This document shows, piece after piece, positions 9,617 through 19,638 of a DNA stretch of 64,000 nt. Source of the stretch: an uncultured Bartonella sp. (GTDB lineage: Bacteria; Pseudomonadota; Alphaproteobacteria; Rhizobiales; Rhizobiaceae). The position numbers were made by a program, and so were the translations under genes. Position 1 is the stretch's first letter. Each line of letters opens with the position of its first letter. The stretch is from positions 62,001-126,000 of the forward strand of contig CALYQL010000005.1 of the NCBI GenBank assembly GCA_945285915.1, given 5' to 3'. A model generated the notes under the pieces. The model was given only the letters and a program-made list of their open reading frames with translations, searched no databases and was not told the DNA's origin.

Positions 9617-10597
9617 TTATTTGCCATATATCGGTATGGTGTTAAACAAATAAACATATTCCCTATGGCGTGGTTTTCTTACGACCAAAAACGGGATACC
9701 CAAAATAAAGTATTTTGTCCCGTGACTCCGGCGTTTTACACGATATAACCATTTCAACTTCGAAGATTTTTTGTGCTCGGCATTCGTAGCAACTTCGGGT
9801 TTATGTTCGTATGTTTGCTGTTCCGCCTGATGACTTTCAGAGTTAGCTTGCTCTTTCTGGTTATCAACTTTATTTCTGTCATCAAGATGCGTTAAACGAC
9901 CTGTTTGTAACCAGGCAATATCTTCTTCCGAATGCCAGCTGGCTTTCCACCAATGCACACTATAAGTGTTTGGTGTGATACAGGCGTCAGTATATTTTTC
10001 TCTGTAACGGAATGGATAAAAAGCTTGTTCTGGATATATAGTAATACCCTTCAGCTCTGTTATCTTTGGTGTTATGCGGCTGTCGAAAGGCACCATGCCA
10101 TAATCTTTTTCCAAGATATAGGTGATGATTTCCGGCAAGAGATAACGTGAAGTTTTAAAAATGGAACCGTTTTCGTAATAGTCCAACATTGCCCGCAAAA
10201 ACGGATGATGTTTTACACTACCAATAACCGCGCCATTAACCTCTGTCTCGCATTGATAGCCCATGAACATGGTATGTTTGCGCAATGGTTCAAAGCTCTG
10301 TGATGCTGTTACATCGGTATCCAAATAGATGCCGCCATGATCATGTAGAATTTTTATTCGGACATAATCAGATACATATGCCCATAATTTGCGTTCATAA
10401 ACTGCTTTTAGCCAATCGCATTCTTTAAGGACAGCTTGGAAATCAAACCATTCCGTTTTTTCTTCGCCAACCTTTATAATTTCATAGTCAGGCATCGCAA
10501 GTTTCCATGTCTGGATGCAAGCATGCACATCGGCTGGTATGTCATTACCAAACCAGACGTAAAATAGGCGCTTAGGAATCTGCGGTAAATTTTCCAT
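9617..10597 (-). CDS. Glycosyltransferase with DXD sugar-binding motif (Gly_transf_sug / capsular polysaccharide type)
   Basis: A 326-residue protein with the OCH1/TcdA-like sugar-transferase pattern: an N-terminal IPKRLFYVWFGNDIPADV, a central VRIKILHDHGGIYLDTDV segment with the DxD metal and donor site, and VNGAVIGSVKHHPFL downstream. The last ~80 residues are a Gln/Glu/Lys-rich linker (around residues 245-275) followed by a basic tail, which may attach it to the membrane or a partner. It sits between two GT2 genes (2-bp and 16-bp gaps), so the three probably act on one surface polysaccharide or lipooligosaccharide. The sugar specificity is unknown. Confidence 0.88.
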   Translation of the reverse strand: MENLPQIPKRLFYVWFGNDIPADVHACIQTWKLAMPDYEIIKVGEEKTEWFDFQAVLKECDWLKAVYERKLWAYVSDYVRIKILHDHGGIYLDTDVTASQSFEPLRKHTMFMGYQCETEVNGAVIGSVKHHPFLRAMLDYYENGSIFKTSRYLLPEIITYILEKDYGMVPFDSRITPKITELKGITIYPEQAFYPFRYREKYTDACITPNTYSVHWWKASWHSEEDIAWLQTGRLTHLDDRNKVDNQKEQANSESHQAEQQTYEHKPEVATNAEHKKSSKLKWLYRVKRRSHGTKYFILGIPFLVVRKPRHREYVYLFNTIPIYGK

Positions 10598-10613
10598 GAT
10601 AATGTCTACTTAA

Positions 10614-11552
10614 CTAATGCTTCAAATTAAACAAACGGGACAGCCAACTTCTTTTTGTACCAACAATTCCGTGGGCAACGTCTAGAAGATAAGCGCGCTC
10701 TGCTTTTTCCAAGCCAGCAAAAGGAGAGTTTATAAATTTCCGAGCCATATCCTCTTTACCCCATTGGATATGTTGCATGGAGATTTCTTGCAATGTTGGC
10801 GATATTTCATGCCGATAAGGCATTTTGAACGCTAATGAGAATATTTTCGCCAAAACTGTCAAACGATCATCGTTATTTTCTTCCTGTTTTGATGGAAGAG
10901 CACAAACAGAATTAGGATTGTCACGATTATAGAAGTAATATTCGTTGGGCACAAAGACGATTTTTTGGGCGCTATTGATGGCTTGAAAATTAAACAGGAT
11001 ATCTTCGGCAAAACCATGATATCCATCCTGCTCCAAGAATTTTACATTTGCACTTTGAAGTGATGTGCGGCGATATATCTTTCCATGTACGGCCGGAAAA
11101 ATAATCTGGCATAAAAGAGCATTCTTTTCATCAGGTTTGGTATAAATCGTTTGGTGATAATCATCTCTATTGGTGATGTTATTATCATTAACAATAGCAT
11201 GATTGGTAAAAGCTATATCTGCGTCTTCACTTTCACACGCATCGACCAAAGCATGAATAAAATTTGGCGTTAGCCAATCATCGGAGTCAACAAAGCAAAG
11301 AAACTCGCCTTTGGCTTCATTCATGCCACGGTTTCTTGTTTTGGTGATCCCTTGATTTTCTTGATGGATAACGCGTATCCGGGCGTCTGTTTTGGAAAAT
11401 TGGTCACAAATTGCACCAGATTGGTCGGTACTGCCATCGTTTATGATAATAATTTCAGTATCGCGATATGTTTGATTGCAAACAGAAGTTAGGGTCTTTT
11501 CGACAAAATTTTCCACATTATAAACGGGTATGATTACAGAAACTTTCACCAT
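10614..11552 (-). CDS. Family 2 glycosyltransferase
   Basis: A 312-residue GT2 enzyme and first gene of the glycosyltransferase operon. It begins VKVSVIIPVYNVENFVEKTL, with EIIIINDGSTDQSGAICDQF and the DxD-type CFVDSDDWLTPNF. A C-terminal helical region (about 220-312) lacks membrane spans. It resembles the 8652-9614 product in layout and in the first 100 residues, suggesting an old duplication followed by specialisation. Its promoter must lie in the AT-rich gap upstream of 11552. Confidence 0.92.
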   Translation of the reverse strand: MVKVSVIIPVYNVENFVEKTLTSVCNQTYRDTEIIIINDGSTDQSGAICDQFSKTDARIRVIHQENQGITKTRNRGMNEAKGEFLCFVDSDDWLTPNFIHALVDACESEDADIAFTNHAIVNDNNITNRDDYHQTIYTKPDEKNALLCQIIFPAVHGKIYRRTSLQSANVKFLEQDGYHGFAEDILFNFQAINSAQKIVFVPNEYYFYNRDNPNSVCALPSKQEENNDDRLTVLAKIFSLAFKMPYRHEISPTLQEISMQHIQWGKEDMARKFINSPFAGLEKAERAYLLDVAHGIVGTKRSWLSRLFNLKH

Positions 11553-12543
11553 TTTGTCTCACTAAATAAAGTAGAACCCTGCCTATCAATTATCGCCGTT
11601 GTTTTTTAACAAACGCATCATGTAATAATCGACGACCAAACATGTATACCCTGCTTGCATTTACATAACGTTAATTATGTTTAGCCAACGAATATAATAC
11701 GCATAAAATCAGGCGATATTAGAGAGGCAAAACAATTAACAAACTAAAAACACTTACTAACAATGACTATTATTTTGACCACACAAATCCCATCTTATTG
11801 CGAATAATCAGTACCTATACGAATGTATAATTACCAACATTTCACAGCCAACGGTGTAGCGTTCCCCAAACGAATCGGATCTTGTCCTAGATACTATAAA
11901 AAGAAATTTTGTCAAATTTTACTCGGGTTGATTGTTTTTAGGAAAGCTCATAATAATATTAATATTAAAGTTTATATTAAAAATAAAAACAATAACTATT
12001 GTTTATTCATTTTCAATATAAATTTTATTTAACATTAATTGATAAAAAATAATTTATATATTATTTTTAGAATAAAAATATAGTATTTTTAAATGAAATA
12101 TATTTATTTATTTAAAATAAAAAATAGAATATATACTTTCATATATCATGTTGATTTAAAATTATAATTCATTTTTTTATTGTATAAAAATATTTATAAA
12201 ATTTTTTTCCTTGTGTTGTGAATAAGGTATGTGTTGTATGCGGACTGATATTTATATAATTTAATAATAATATTAGAATAATGATAAAAACCGATTGCAA
12301 ATGAAATCTTAAATAAAAATAAAAATGATAGCCGTTTTATAAAAAGTTGTCGTAATCTTGAAAACGCGCGTAGTTTTTGCTATTTATTGGCAATCTGAAA
12401 GTTATGTTTTATCGTGAAAATTGCCCATCTAAAGCAGGGTTATATTTTGTATGAGCCACTTTTGAGCTCTTGTTCGTCATGACCTGACACTATGAAAGAT
12501 TGCAAGCAATTTAGGCTCACTAGGGTTTTGTGTGGAAGGAAAT
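11553..12543. other. Long AT-rich intergenic region between divergent glycan genes
   Basis: Nearly 1 kb without a supported gene. In 12001-12180 only 15 of 180 bases are G or C by my count, far below the flanking genes. It separates the minus-strand glycosyltransferase operon from the plus-strand FkbM gene, so it must hold both promoters. A 69-codon frame at 11823-12032 has no recognisable features and is not called. Such AT-rich tracts are typical binding regions of MucR/Ros-type H-NS-like silencers in this order, which is an inference here. Confidence 0.7.
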
Positions 12544-13767
12544 ATGGGTTTACGTCGATATTTAAAAATCAATCAATTGTTCGCGAAGTTGAAATCGTTA
12601 GACAATAAGTTGGATAAAAATGATCTGGGCGGTGTTGAAATCAATCTCAAGGGAATCGGTGAAAAAATCGATTCTTTAAGTCGGGCGGATGATTTAAATC
12701 ACGAGAACATAAGAGAAATACAAAATAAAATTGATTCATTGGATAGCAATTACAGAACAAATTGTGACACAACCAATAATCATGTGTTGGCAGTGAATGA
12801 TTTAGCTCAAAACAACTCAAATCGTATCAGCGCAGTTAGTGTACTTGTCAAAGAAAGTGGTAACCGCCTACAGGGTATTGCAGATGAGATCCATGCTATA
12901 AAACAAACCGGACAAAATGTTGAAGCACTGGTTAAAGACCCCATAAACAAAGAATTTGCTGGGGTTTGTAGCAAGTTGGATACGATATATAATAACTTGT
13001 TGTCGTTAAATAATAATGTCAGCAAAAAAGACTATATTATTAATGATGACCGACTCGAGATATTAAAAAATCTTATCAAAGACGAACGCGCCAGTAATGT
13101 CTGCTTGGATATGAAATTTTTAGGAAGCCATTTATCCATGCGGATAGATGATTCAGACATTCGCGTTTTCAAACAAATATTCGTTGACAATGAATATGAT
13201 AGTTTAAATCTTCCAGAAACTGCAAACACCATAGTTGACTTAGGAGCCAATATTGGCTTGTCGGCACTCTTTTTTGTAAAAAAATATCCAAATGCACATA
13301 TTATTGCGGTGGAACCCGATACTGTAAATTTTGAATTTATGAAAAGAAACCTTGAAGATTACTCCAATCATGTTGCCCTGCTACAAGCAGCTATATGGCC
13401 GAGCGATGGTGCGGTGTCTTTGGTGGAACATGATGAAAGCAATGAAGATTTGGGTGCTTGGGGGTATCGGACGGAAACCTTGACGGAAGGCGCTGAAGCT
13501 TCGGTAAGTGCAATCAGCATTCCAACACTTATGAACCAATTCTCAATGGATTTTATTGACATTCTGAAAGTGGATATTGAAGGGGCGGAATACGAGCTTT
13601 TTGAAAAGGATTATGAAAGCTGGCTGGATAAAGTTGGCTTGATTATTATTGAAACACATGATCGTTTCAAACCAAATTCGGAAGCGATGGTTCGCAATGC
13701 TCTGAAAGGTAGATTTACGGAATTACCGCTAAAGGGCGAGAATTTGTTTTTCAAGAAAAACAGTTAA
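12544..13767 (+). CDS. FkbM-family SAM-dependent methyltransferase with N-terminal coiled coil
   Basis: A 407-residue protein. Residues ~1-170 are a Lys/Asn/Asp-rich heptad region (repeats such as LKSLDNKLDKND, IREIQNKIDSLDS), probably coiled coil. Residues ~185-400 form the FkbM methyltransferase domain, with SAM motif I in TIVDLGANIGLSALFFV, HIIAVEPD after strand 2, and LKVDIEGAEYELF plus IIIETHD downstream. FkbM enzymes usually O-methylate sugars or polyketides; near glycosyltransferases a surface-glycan methyl cap is the likely role. I chose ATG 12544 because GGAAGGA lies 3-9 bases upstream; an in-frame GTG at 12532 would add four residues. A strong terminator follows, so it looks monocistronic. 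Confidence 0.88.
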   Translation: MGLRRYLKINQLFAKLKSLDNKLDKNDLGGVEINLKGIGEKIDSLSRADDLNHENIREIQNKIDSLDSNYRTNCDTTNNHVLAVNDLAQNNSNRISAVSVLVKESGNRLQGIADEIHAIKQTGQNVEALVKDPINKEFAGVCSKLDTIYNNLLSLNNNVSKKDYIINDDRLEILKNLIKDERASNVCLDMKFLGSHLSMRIDDSDIRVFKQIFVDNEYDSLNLPETANTIVDLGANIGLSALFFVKKYPNAHIIAVEPDTVNFEFMKRNLEDYSNHVALLQAAIWPSDGAVSLVEHDESNEDLGAWGYRTETLTEGAEASVSAISIPTLMNQFSMDFIDILKVDIEGAEYELFEKDYESWLDKVGLIIIETHDRFKPNSEAMVRNALKGRFTELPLKGENLFFKKNS

Positions 13768-13818
13768 ACCACAGCTTTTACTGGCGATGATATACCGTAA
13801 TTTTTGACGATTTCCTAT

Positions 13819-13856
13819 GTGGTCATGATGCTCTTGTCATGACCACTTTTGTTTTT
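13819..13856 (+). terminator. Intrinsic terminator of the FkbM methyltransferase gene
   Basis: A perfect 10-bp stem GTGGTCATGA / TCATGACCAC (13819-13828 with 13837-13846) around an 8-base loop is followed directly by TTTTGTTTTT. It lies 51 bp after the stop. Confidence 0.85.
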
Positions 13857-14142
13857 GAAGCACAACAGTGTTCTCTAGCCCTTGAGCCTCACAAAAAGCA
13901 AAATGACACAATTATTGATGGCGTGCATTATAGTTATGGTATTTGATCAACGGACAACACACTGAAATTGATTTCTGATTGTACTTAAATAGATTTCCAA
14001 TTTTAAAAATTATTATGAAAAAATAGTCCTATCAGTGAAGACTGCCTTATATTGGTGATATAAAGTAATCTTTATGTCGTGGTTGCGATTATTCGGCATA
14101 TCTGATAAATCGACACAGGCGGAAATCTTTAAGGAGTGCACA
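13857..14142. other. Leader region of ahcY
   Basis: Together with the terminator this makes a 375-bp gap before ahcY. SAM- or SAH-binding riboswitches precede sulphur-cycle genes in some proteobacteria, so I looked for one; I cannot recognise a known aptamer. The ahcY Shine-Dalgarno AAGGAG is at 14130-14135. The longer frame starting at 14074 runs through this leader and is not supported. Confidence 0.45.
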
Positions 14143-15540
14143 ATGGCTGCGAATGAATACATAATCAGAGATATTGGTCTTGCTGAATATGGCCGTAGAG
14201 AACTTGATATTGCTGAAACAGAGATGCCGGGTCTGATGGCCTGTCGTGAGGAATTCGGTTCGTCTCAGCCGTTACGCGGCGCTCGTATTTCCGGTTCGCT
14301 GCATATGACCATTCAAACAGCGGTTTTAATTGAAACACTGAAAATGATTGGTGCTGATGTCCGTTGGGCATCATGTAATATTTTTTCAACGCAAGATCAT
14401 GCAGCAGCTGCTATTGCCGCCGGTGGTACACCGGTTTTTGCTGTCAAAGGCGAAACATTGGAAGAATATTGGACCTATACAGATGCTATTTTCCAATGGC
14501 CAGATGGTAAGCCATCCAACATGATCCTTGATGATGGTGGTGACGCCACGGCTTATATTCTGACAGGTGCCCGTGCGGAAGCAGGGGAAGATGTATTGTC
14601 AAACCCAGAGTCAGAAGAAGAAGCGATCTTTTTTGCTCAGATCAAGAAACGTATGGCCGCAACGCCGGGATTTTTCACGCGTCAACGTGATGCCATAAAA
14701 GGTGTTACGGAAGAAACAACGACGGGTGTTCATCGTCTATATCACTTGCAAGAGCAAGGATTGCTGCCATTTCCGGCGATTAATGTGAACGACAGTGTTA
14801 CCAAGTCAAAATTCGATAATCGCTATGGCTGTAAAGAATCGTTGGTGGACGGTATCCGTCGCGGAACTGACGTTATGATGGCTGGTAAAACAGCAGTTGT
14901 ATGTGGTTATGGTGACGTTGGTAAAGGGTGTGCAGCATCGCTTTCAGGTGCTGGTGCACGTGTAAAAGTAACGGAAGTTGATCCAATTTGCGCGTTACAA
15001 GCTGCGATGGACGGTTACGAAGTGGTGACGTTAGAAGAGGCTGCACCATCTGCCGATATGATTATTACCGCAACAGGAAATCGTGATATTGTTCGTCTTG
15101 AGCATATGCGTGCCGTAAAGGATATGTGTATCATCGGAAATATAGGTCACTTTGATAACGAGATTCAGGTTGCTTCATTGAAAAACCTCAAATGGACCAA
15201 TATTAAGCCACAAGTGGATATGATTACTTTCCCTGATGGAAAAAGAATTATCCTTCTTTCAGAAGGTCGCCTACTCAATCTTGGCAATGCAACAGGGCAC
15301 CCATCTTTTGTTATGTCTGCGTCCTTTACAAACCAGACATTGGCACAGATTGAATTGTTTACGCGTGGTGACCAGTATAAGAACGAAGTTTATGTGCTGC
15401 CAAAACATCTGGATGAAAAAGTGGCCAAGCTGCATCTTGATCGTTTGGGCGTTAAACTCAGTAAACTTTCAGAAGAGCAGGCCGCCTATATTGGTGTAAC
15501 ACCAGAAGGCCCATTCAAACCGGATCGGTATCGCTACTAA
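14143..15540 (+). CDS. ahcY: Adenosylhomocysteinase
   Basis: A 465-residue S-adenosyl-L-homocysteine hydrolase. It reversibly splits SAH into adenosine and homocysteine, relieving product inhibition of methyltransferases. Family segments are intact: [19 protein letters not shown] near the N-terminus, [15 protein letters not shown], the NAD-binding [15 protein letters not shown] and the C-terminal [10 protein letters not shown] that closes the active site of the neighbouring subunit. The ATG at 14143 follows AAGGAG by 7 bases and starts [11 protein letters not shown] as in relatives; the open frame extends 23 codons further up without support. A strong terminator follows, separating it from divL. 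Confidence 0.97.
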   Translation: MAANEYIIRDIGLAEYGRRELDIAETEMPGLMACREEFGSSQPLRGARISGSLHMTIQTAVLIETLKMIGADVRWASCNIFSTQDHAAAAIAAGGTPVFAVKGETLEEYWTYTDAIFQWPDGKPSNMILDDGGDATAYILTGARAEAGEDVLSNPESEEEAIFFAQIKKRMAATPGFFTRQRDAIKGVTEETTTGVHRLYHLQEQGLLPFPAINVNDSVTKSKFDNRYGCKESLVDGIRRGTDVMMAGKTAVVCGYGDVGKGCAASLSGAGARVKVTEVDPICALQAAMDGYEVVTLEEAAPSADMIITATGNRDIVRLEHMRAVKDMCIIGNIGHFDNEIQVASLKNLKWTNIKPQVDMITFPDGKRIILLSEGRLLNLGNATGHPSFVMSASFTNQTLAQIELFTRGDQYKNEVYVLPKHLDEKVAKLHLDRLGVKLSKLSEEQAAYIGVTPEGPFKPDRYRY

Positions 15541-15577
15541 AAGGTCTAGATATCCCTTTTACATATCTATCGAATTC

Positions 15578-15610
15578 AAAAGGCTGAACAGTTATCTGTT
15601 CGGCCTTTTT
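15578..15610 (+). terminator. Intrinsic terminator of ahcY
   Basis: A 14-bp stem (15578-15591 with 15596-15609, one G-U pair) with a TTAT loop is followed by a T-run. It lies 38 bp after the ahcY stop. Confidence 0.92.
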
Positions 15611-15688
15611 GTTATAGATGTACTTCACGTTACATATGGCACAATATAATGTAACATTGATTCGACACCTGAAATCATCGAGAAAACG

Positions 15689-18130
15689 TTGCAGTTAAAA
15701 GCTATCAATAATCGGCATTTGAAAACGGCATTTTATTATGGCGCTGCCCTTTTATTGTGCTTTTTTAGTTCGGTTAATAATGGCTTTTCGGCATCATTCA
15801 GTATTGCCCGCTTAAATAGCCATATATGGCTTGGCTTAGCTGTTTGTGGCGGTATTGTTATCAGCGCAGCTATTGTCTGCTTTTTTCTCATTCGTCGCAT
15901 TGTACGCTTTTCACCATATGCGCATGACAATGGGCAAAGCGCTATTCTTCAACAGATTGGCAATTATGAAAGATTGCTGGCGCATACCGGCCAATGTGCT
16001 GTTATTTGGAATACACCTCTTGCGCAACCCATTATCGTTGGCCGCCTGATAGTGCTAGATAATATGGGCGTTGGTAGCCAAAATGTTTTGCGGTTTGGAC
16101 AATGGCTGCATGAAAATGAACTGCGTATTCTTGATGACGCAATCACTGATTTAAGGCAGGAAGCACGGGTTTTTGAACTTTATCTTGAAACTCAAACAGG
16201 TGCCTTAATTGAGGTGAATGGCGTTATTGCGGGAACAGCTGCAATTGTCCGTTTTCAGGATTTGTCAGAGCGCGAACAACAAACAGCCCGTATCCAAAAA
16301 GATACGGCAGCTATGCGTGATATGTTGGAGTTGCGAAACACCTTGTTGAATGCCTTGGCAGAGCCAGTATGGCTAACCAATCATGAAGGTAGGATTATAT
16401 ACGCCAACCAAGCTTTTCACGATGCCAGCGGTTATGAGCCAGAAAAGCCAGACAATACATCCTTTTTTAATGAAGCAACGCGCGCAAGACTGGCAGATAG
16501 CAAGCCACTTTTTAAAGGTCCAGCCTATGCGATTGCACAAGGCGAAAGGCGCTTATTCGACGTTACCCAAATAACAACGGATAAAGGTGAGGCGACATTT
16601 GCGCATGATGTAAGTGCCCTTGAAAACCTGTCGGACGAAATGAAACGCATGATGCGGGCGCATTCTGAAACACTGGATCAGATTTCAACAGCGGTGGCGA
16701 TTTTTGGTGCCGATCAAAAGCTGAAATTTGCTAATCAGGCCTTTGCCATGTTGTGGCCGCTGGATACGGTTTTCTTAGAAAGCGAACCAAGTCATACCCT
16801 GCTGCTCGACCGTTTGAGAGAAGAAGGGATTATTGCCGAGAAACCTGACTGGCGCGGTTGGAAAGATGAATTGTTTTCGGCATATCGCTCTGGTGAGCCC
16901 AGTCAACAAATATGGAATTTACCGGACGGTCGCACTTTGCGTGTGTTGGCAAGCCCACACCCCCAAGGTGGTGTAACATGGTTATTTGAAAACCTGACCG
17001 AAAAAATCAATCTGGAACGGCGCTACAATACGCTGATTGAAATGCAAGGGGAAACACTTGATCATTTGTCGGAAGGTGTTGCTGTTTTCGGTCCCGATGG
17101 GCGTGTTCGTTTGTCTAACCCAGCCCTTGCAAGGCTTTGGTCGCTGCCGCAAGAATTGATGGTTGAGGGGACGCATATAGCAAAACTACAAGCCGAATGC
17201 GCCCCACAAACAAAAAGTGATGCATGGAGTACATTTAGCGCATTTATCACCGGCTTTACAGAAACACGCGATGCTATTTTCGGCCGAATGGATTTATTGA
17301 ACGGTATTGTTCTGGATTATGCGTTGGTACCATTGCCCAATAGCCAGACAATGATGACATTTGTGAATGTTACCGACACGGTCAATGTCACGCGCGCCCT
17401 GCAAGAAAAGAATGAGGCATTAACAAGCGCTGACCGGTTAAGAAGCGAATTTGTGCGGCACGTATCATATGAGTTGCGGACACCATTGACCAATATTATG
17501 GGATTTTCAGACGTATTGCGCAACGAACTTTATGGGCCGCTCAATCCACGTCAGCATGAATATCTTGAACATATCAGTACAGAGTCGGATGCACTGTTGA
17601 ATATTGTTAATGATATTCTCGATCTTGCCAAGCTTGATGCTGGCATTATGGAGCTTGATATCCAACAAGTCGACATTGCTGATGCCATGAATTATGCAAC
17701 CGAACGGACAAAAGAACGGTTGGGTGAGCGTCCGGTGGTTATCGAAGAAAATATAGATCCCGGTTTAACAGTATTTCCGGCAGATCCGTTGCGCTTGCGC
17801 CAGATATTCGTCAGCGTGCTTAGCAATGCAGCCAATTTTGCGCCAGATCATAGCGTGATTGAATTTGTTGCCCAAAAGCAGGGGAATGAAGTTGTTTTCA
17901 GCGTTCACGATCATGGCTGCGGTATTCCTGAAGATATATTGGATACCGTGTTCAAACGGTTTTCATCGCATGCTCATCACGGTTCGCGTGCAGGCGCTGG
18001 CTTAGGGCTTTCTATCGTTAAAAGTTTTGTAGAACTACATGGTGGCACGGTTGCTATAAAAACAGGAGAAGGTCAGGGAACAACAGTGTTGTGTTCCTTT
18101 CCTATTTCAAGAGTGCCAGTCGCATCATAA
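15689..18130 (+). CDS. divL: DivL-type PAS-domain pseudo-histidine kinase (Tyr in place of the phospho-acceptor His)
   Basis: An 813-residue cell-cycle signalling protein. Two hydrophobic segments (about 10-30 and 45-70) anchor it; several PAS-like modules follow (about 210-320, 325-440, 450-560), then a DHp helix and a CA ATP-binding domain. In the H-box, where kinases have SHELRTPLT, this protein reads VSYELRTPLT: Tyr594 replaces the acceptor His, as in Caulobacter DivL. The N-box (NAANFAP), G1 (DHGCGIPE) and G2 (GAGLGLSIV) are intact. In Caulobacter DivL binds the phosphatase/kinase CckA and the regulator DivK to control CtrA. The position next to tsaE matches DivL synteny in alphaproteobacteria. 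Translation appears to start at TTG 15689; no better start is visible, so the N-terminus is tentative. Confidence 0.88.
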   Translation: MQLKAINNRHLKTAFYYGAALLLCFFSSVNNGFSASFSIARLNSHIWLGLAVCGGIVISAAIVCFFLIRRIVRFSPYAHDNGQSAILQQIGNYERLLAHTGQCAVIWNTPLAQPIIVGRLIVLDNMGVGSQNVLRFGQWLHENELRILDDAITDLRQEARVFELYLETQTGALIEVNGVIAGTAAIVRFQDLSEREQQTARIQKDTAAMRDMLELRNTLLNALAEPVWLTNHEGRIIYANQAFHDASGYEPEKPDNTSFFNEATRARLADSKPLFKGPAYAIAQGERRLFDVTQITTDKGEATFAHDVSALENLSDEMKRMMRAHSETLDQISTAVAIFGADQKLKFANQAFAMLWPLDTVFLESEPSHTLLLDRLREEGIIAEKPDWRGWKDELFSAYRSGEPSQQIWNLPDGRTLRVLASPHPQGGVTWLFENLTEKINLERRYNTLIEMQGETLDHLSEGVAVFGPDGRVRLSNPALARLWSLPQELMVEGTHIAKLQAECAPQTKSDAWSTFSAFITGFTETRDAIFGRMDLLNGIVLDYALVPLPNSQTMMTFVNVTDTVNVTRALQEKNEALTSADRLRSEFVRHVSYELRTPLTNIMGFSDVLRNELYGPLNPRQHEYLEHISTESDALLNIVNDILDLAKLDAGIMELDIQQVDIADAMNYATERTKERLGERPVVIEENIDPGLTVFPADPLRLRQIFVSVLSNAANFAPDHSVIEFVAQKQGNEVVFSVHDHGCGIPEDILDTVFKRFSSHAHHGSRAGAGLGLSIVKSFVELHGGTVAIKTGEGQGTTVLCSFPISRVPVAS

Positions 18131-18150
18131 GTCATAGTCAAGGATATAGA

Positions 18151-19638
18151 ATGACGTTTAGTTACTTTCTTGCAAATGAAGAATCCACGAAACGCTTTGC
18201 TGAAGATTTTGCGCTGTCTCTTGTCAAAGGGGATCTGGTTACGCTGCAAGGCGACCTTGGCGCTGGTAAAACTTCGTTGGCGCGTGCCATGGTTCGAACG
18301 CTTGTTAATGATGCGGATATGGAAGTGCCAAGCCCAACTTTTACATTGGTTCAAGTTTATGAGGCAAAACGGTTTTCCATTGTCCATGCGGATCTTTATC
18401 GTATCGGTTCACCAGAAGAAATAGATGAGCTTGGTTTTGAAGAGGCAAGAGAAAACGGAATTGTTGTTGTTGAATGGCCAGAAAAAGCCGAAGGTGATCT
18501 TGGGCAAGCCGATTTTGCTGTGACACTCGACCATGAAGGGGAAGGTCGTCGTATTACAATAGAAGCATCGGGCAACGCGGCTCATCGCTTAGAAAGATCA
18601 CTTGCTATCCGATCATTTTTAGAAAAACATGGACGGGGTGACAGTGATCGGCAATATTTTACTGGTGATGCATCGGCACGCTCTTATGAACTGATAGAAG
18701 ATCATGGGGTTGAGGGCGTGTTGATGAATGCACCGCAAATGGAAATGCCCGATAGTAAGGGGCAATCATATGCGGAAATTGCCCATTTGGGTACAGATAT
18801 CAGACAATTTATCGGCATTGATCGGCTTATTTTACAAAATGATTTTGTTGCCCCCCAAATTTTGGCTGGTGATCCGGCAAATGGTCTTCTGCTGTTAGAA
18901 GATTTGGGGCGTAATGGTATATTGGATAGCAACGGAAAACCGATTGCTGAACGCTATGTTGAGGCCGCGAAACTGCTAGCAGATTTTCATCAGAAAAATT
19001 GGCCAGAACAGCATAAGTTTGATGATTTTACGTTGAATATTCCCCATTATGACAATGGCGTTTTACAAGCCGAACTATCTTTATTGCTGGATTGGTATTT
19101 GCCTTACATAAAAACGCAGCCGCTTGATGAAGCAAAAGGCAAAGAATTTTATAAAATTTGGCAACCCTTTTGTGATTTATTTGAAACAGCCGAGCAAACC
19201 TTTGTCATGCGCGATTATCATTCGCCTAATATTATCTGGCGAGAAAATGAAATTGGTTCCAATAAAATTGGTCTGTTGGATTTTCAGGATGGTCAAATTG
19301 GCCCTACTGCCTATGATGTTGCTTCATTGGCACAAGATGCGCGGGTTGCTATCTCAAGCGACCTTGAAGCCACAATTATTGATGCTTATTGCACCAGTCG
19401 CAAACAGATGAAACGCCCATTTGATGAAACAAAATTCCGCATGATCTATGCCATAGCAGGCGCACAACGTGTATCAAAAATACTGGGTATTTTTGTGCGT
19501 CTTGATAAGCGTGATGGAAAACCTGGCTATCTAAAACATTTGCCACATATGCGTGATTATCTAAAACGCAATTTGCAGCATCCATCATTAAAGCCTTTGC
19601 AACAATTCTATTTGGAAACCGGATTGTTAGATGAGTAA
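18151..19638 (+). CDS. tsaE: TsaE / aminoglycoside-phosphotransferase-like (AmgK) fusion protein
   Basis: A 495-residue fusion. Residues 1-150 are TsaE, the ATPase of the complex that makes N6-threonylcarbamoyl-adenosine in tRNA, with Walker A GDLGAGKT (34-41) and VPSPTFTLVQVY. Residues ~170-495 are an APH-fold kinase like AmgK, which phosphorylates the anomeric carbon of MurNAc/GlcNAc in cell-wall recycling: FTGDASARSYELI, LLLEDLGRNGILD, catalytic VMRDYHSPNIIW and GLLDFQDGQIGPTAYDVASL. The ATG at 18151 has AAGGA upstream; an open frame 20 codons longer overlaps divL and is rejected. It starts 20 bp after divL and its stop overlaps murU by 8 bases. The fusion is known in Hyphomicrobiales; kinase specificity is inferred from MurU next door. 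Confidence 0.93.
   Translation: MTFSYFLANEESTKRFAEDFALSLVKGDLVTLQGDLGAGKTSLARAMVRTLVNDADMEVPSPTFTLVQVYEAKRFSIVHADLYRIGSPEEIDELGFEEARENGIVVVEWPEKAEGDLGQADFAVTLDHEGEGRRITIEASGNAAHRLERSLAIRSFLEKHGRGDSDRQYFTGDASARSYELIEDHGVEGVLMNAPQMEMPDSKGQSYAEIAHLGTDIRQFIGIDRLILQNDFVAPQILAGDPANGLLLLEDLGRNGILDSNGKPIAERYVEAAKLLADFHQKNWPEQHKFDDFTLNIPHYDNGVLQAELSLLLDWYLPYIKTQPLDEAKGKEFYKIWQPFCDLFETAEQTFVMRDYHSPNIIWRENEIGSNKIGLLDFQDGQIGPTAYDVASLAQDARVAISSDLEATIIDAYCTSRKQMKRPFDETKFRMIYAIAGAQRVSKILGIFVRLDKRDGKPGYLKHLPHMRDYLKRNLQHPSLKPLQQFYLETGLLDE

Noticed and set aside
11823-12032. 69-codon frame in the AT-rich intergenic region
   Set aside because: No Shine-Dalgarno, no family resemblance, and Asn/Ile/Lys-rich composition follows from the AT content.
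13857-14142. SAM/SAH riboswitch before ahcY
   Set aside because: I could not find a pseudoknotted aptamer or conserved core; a covariance search would be needed.
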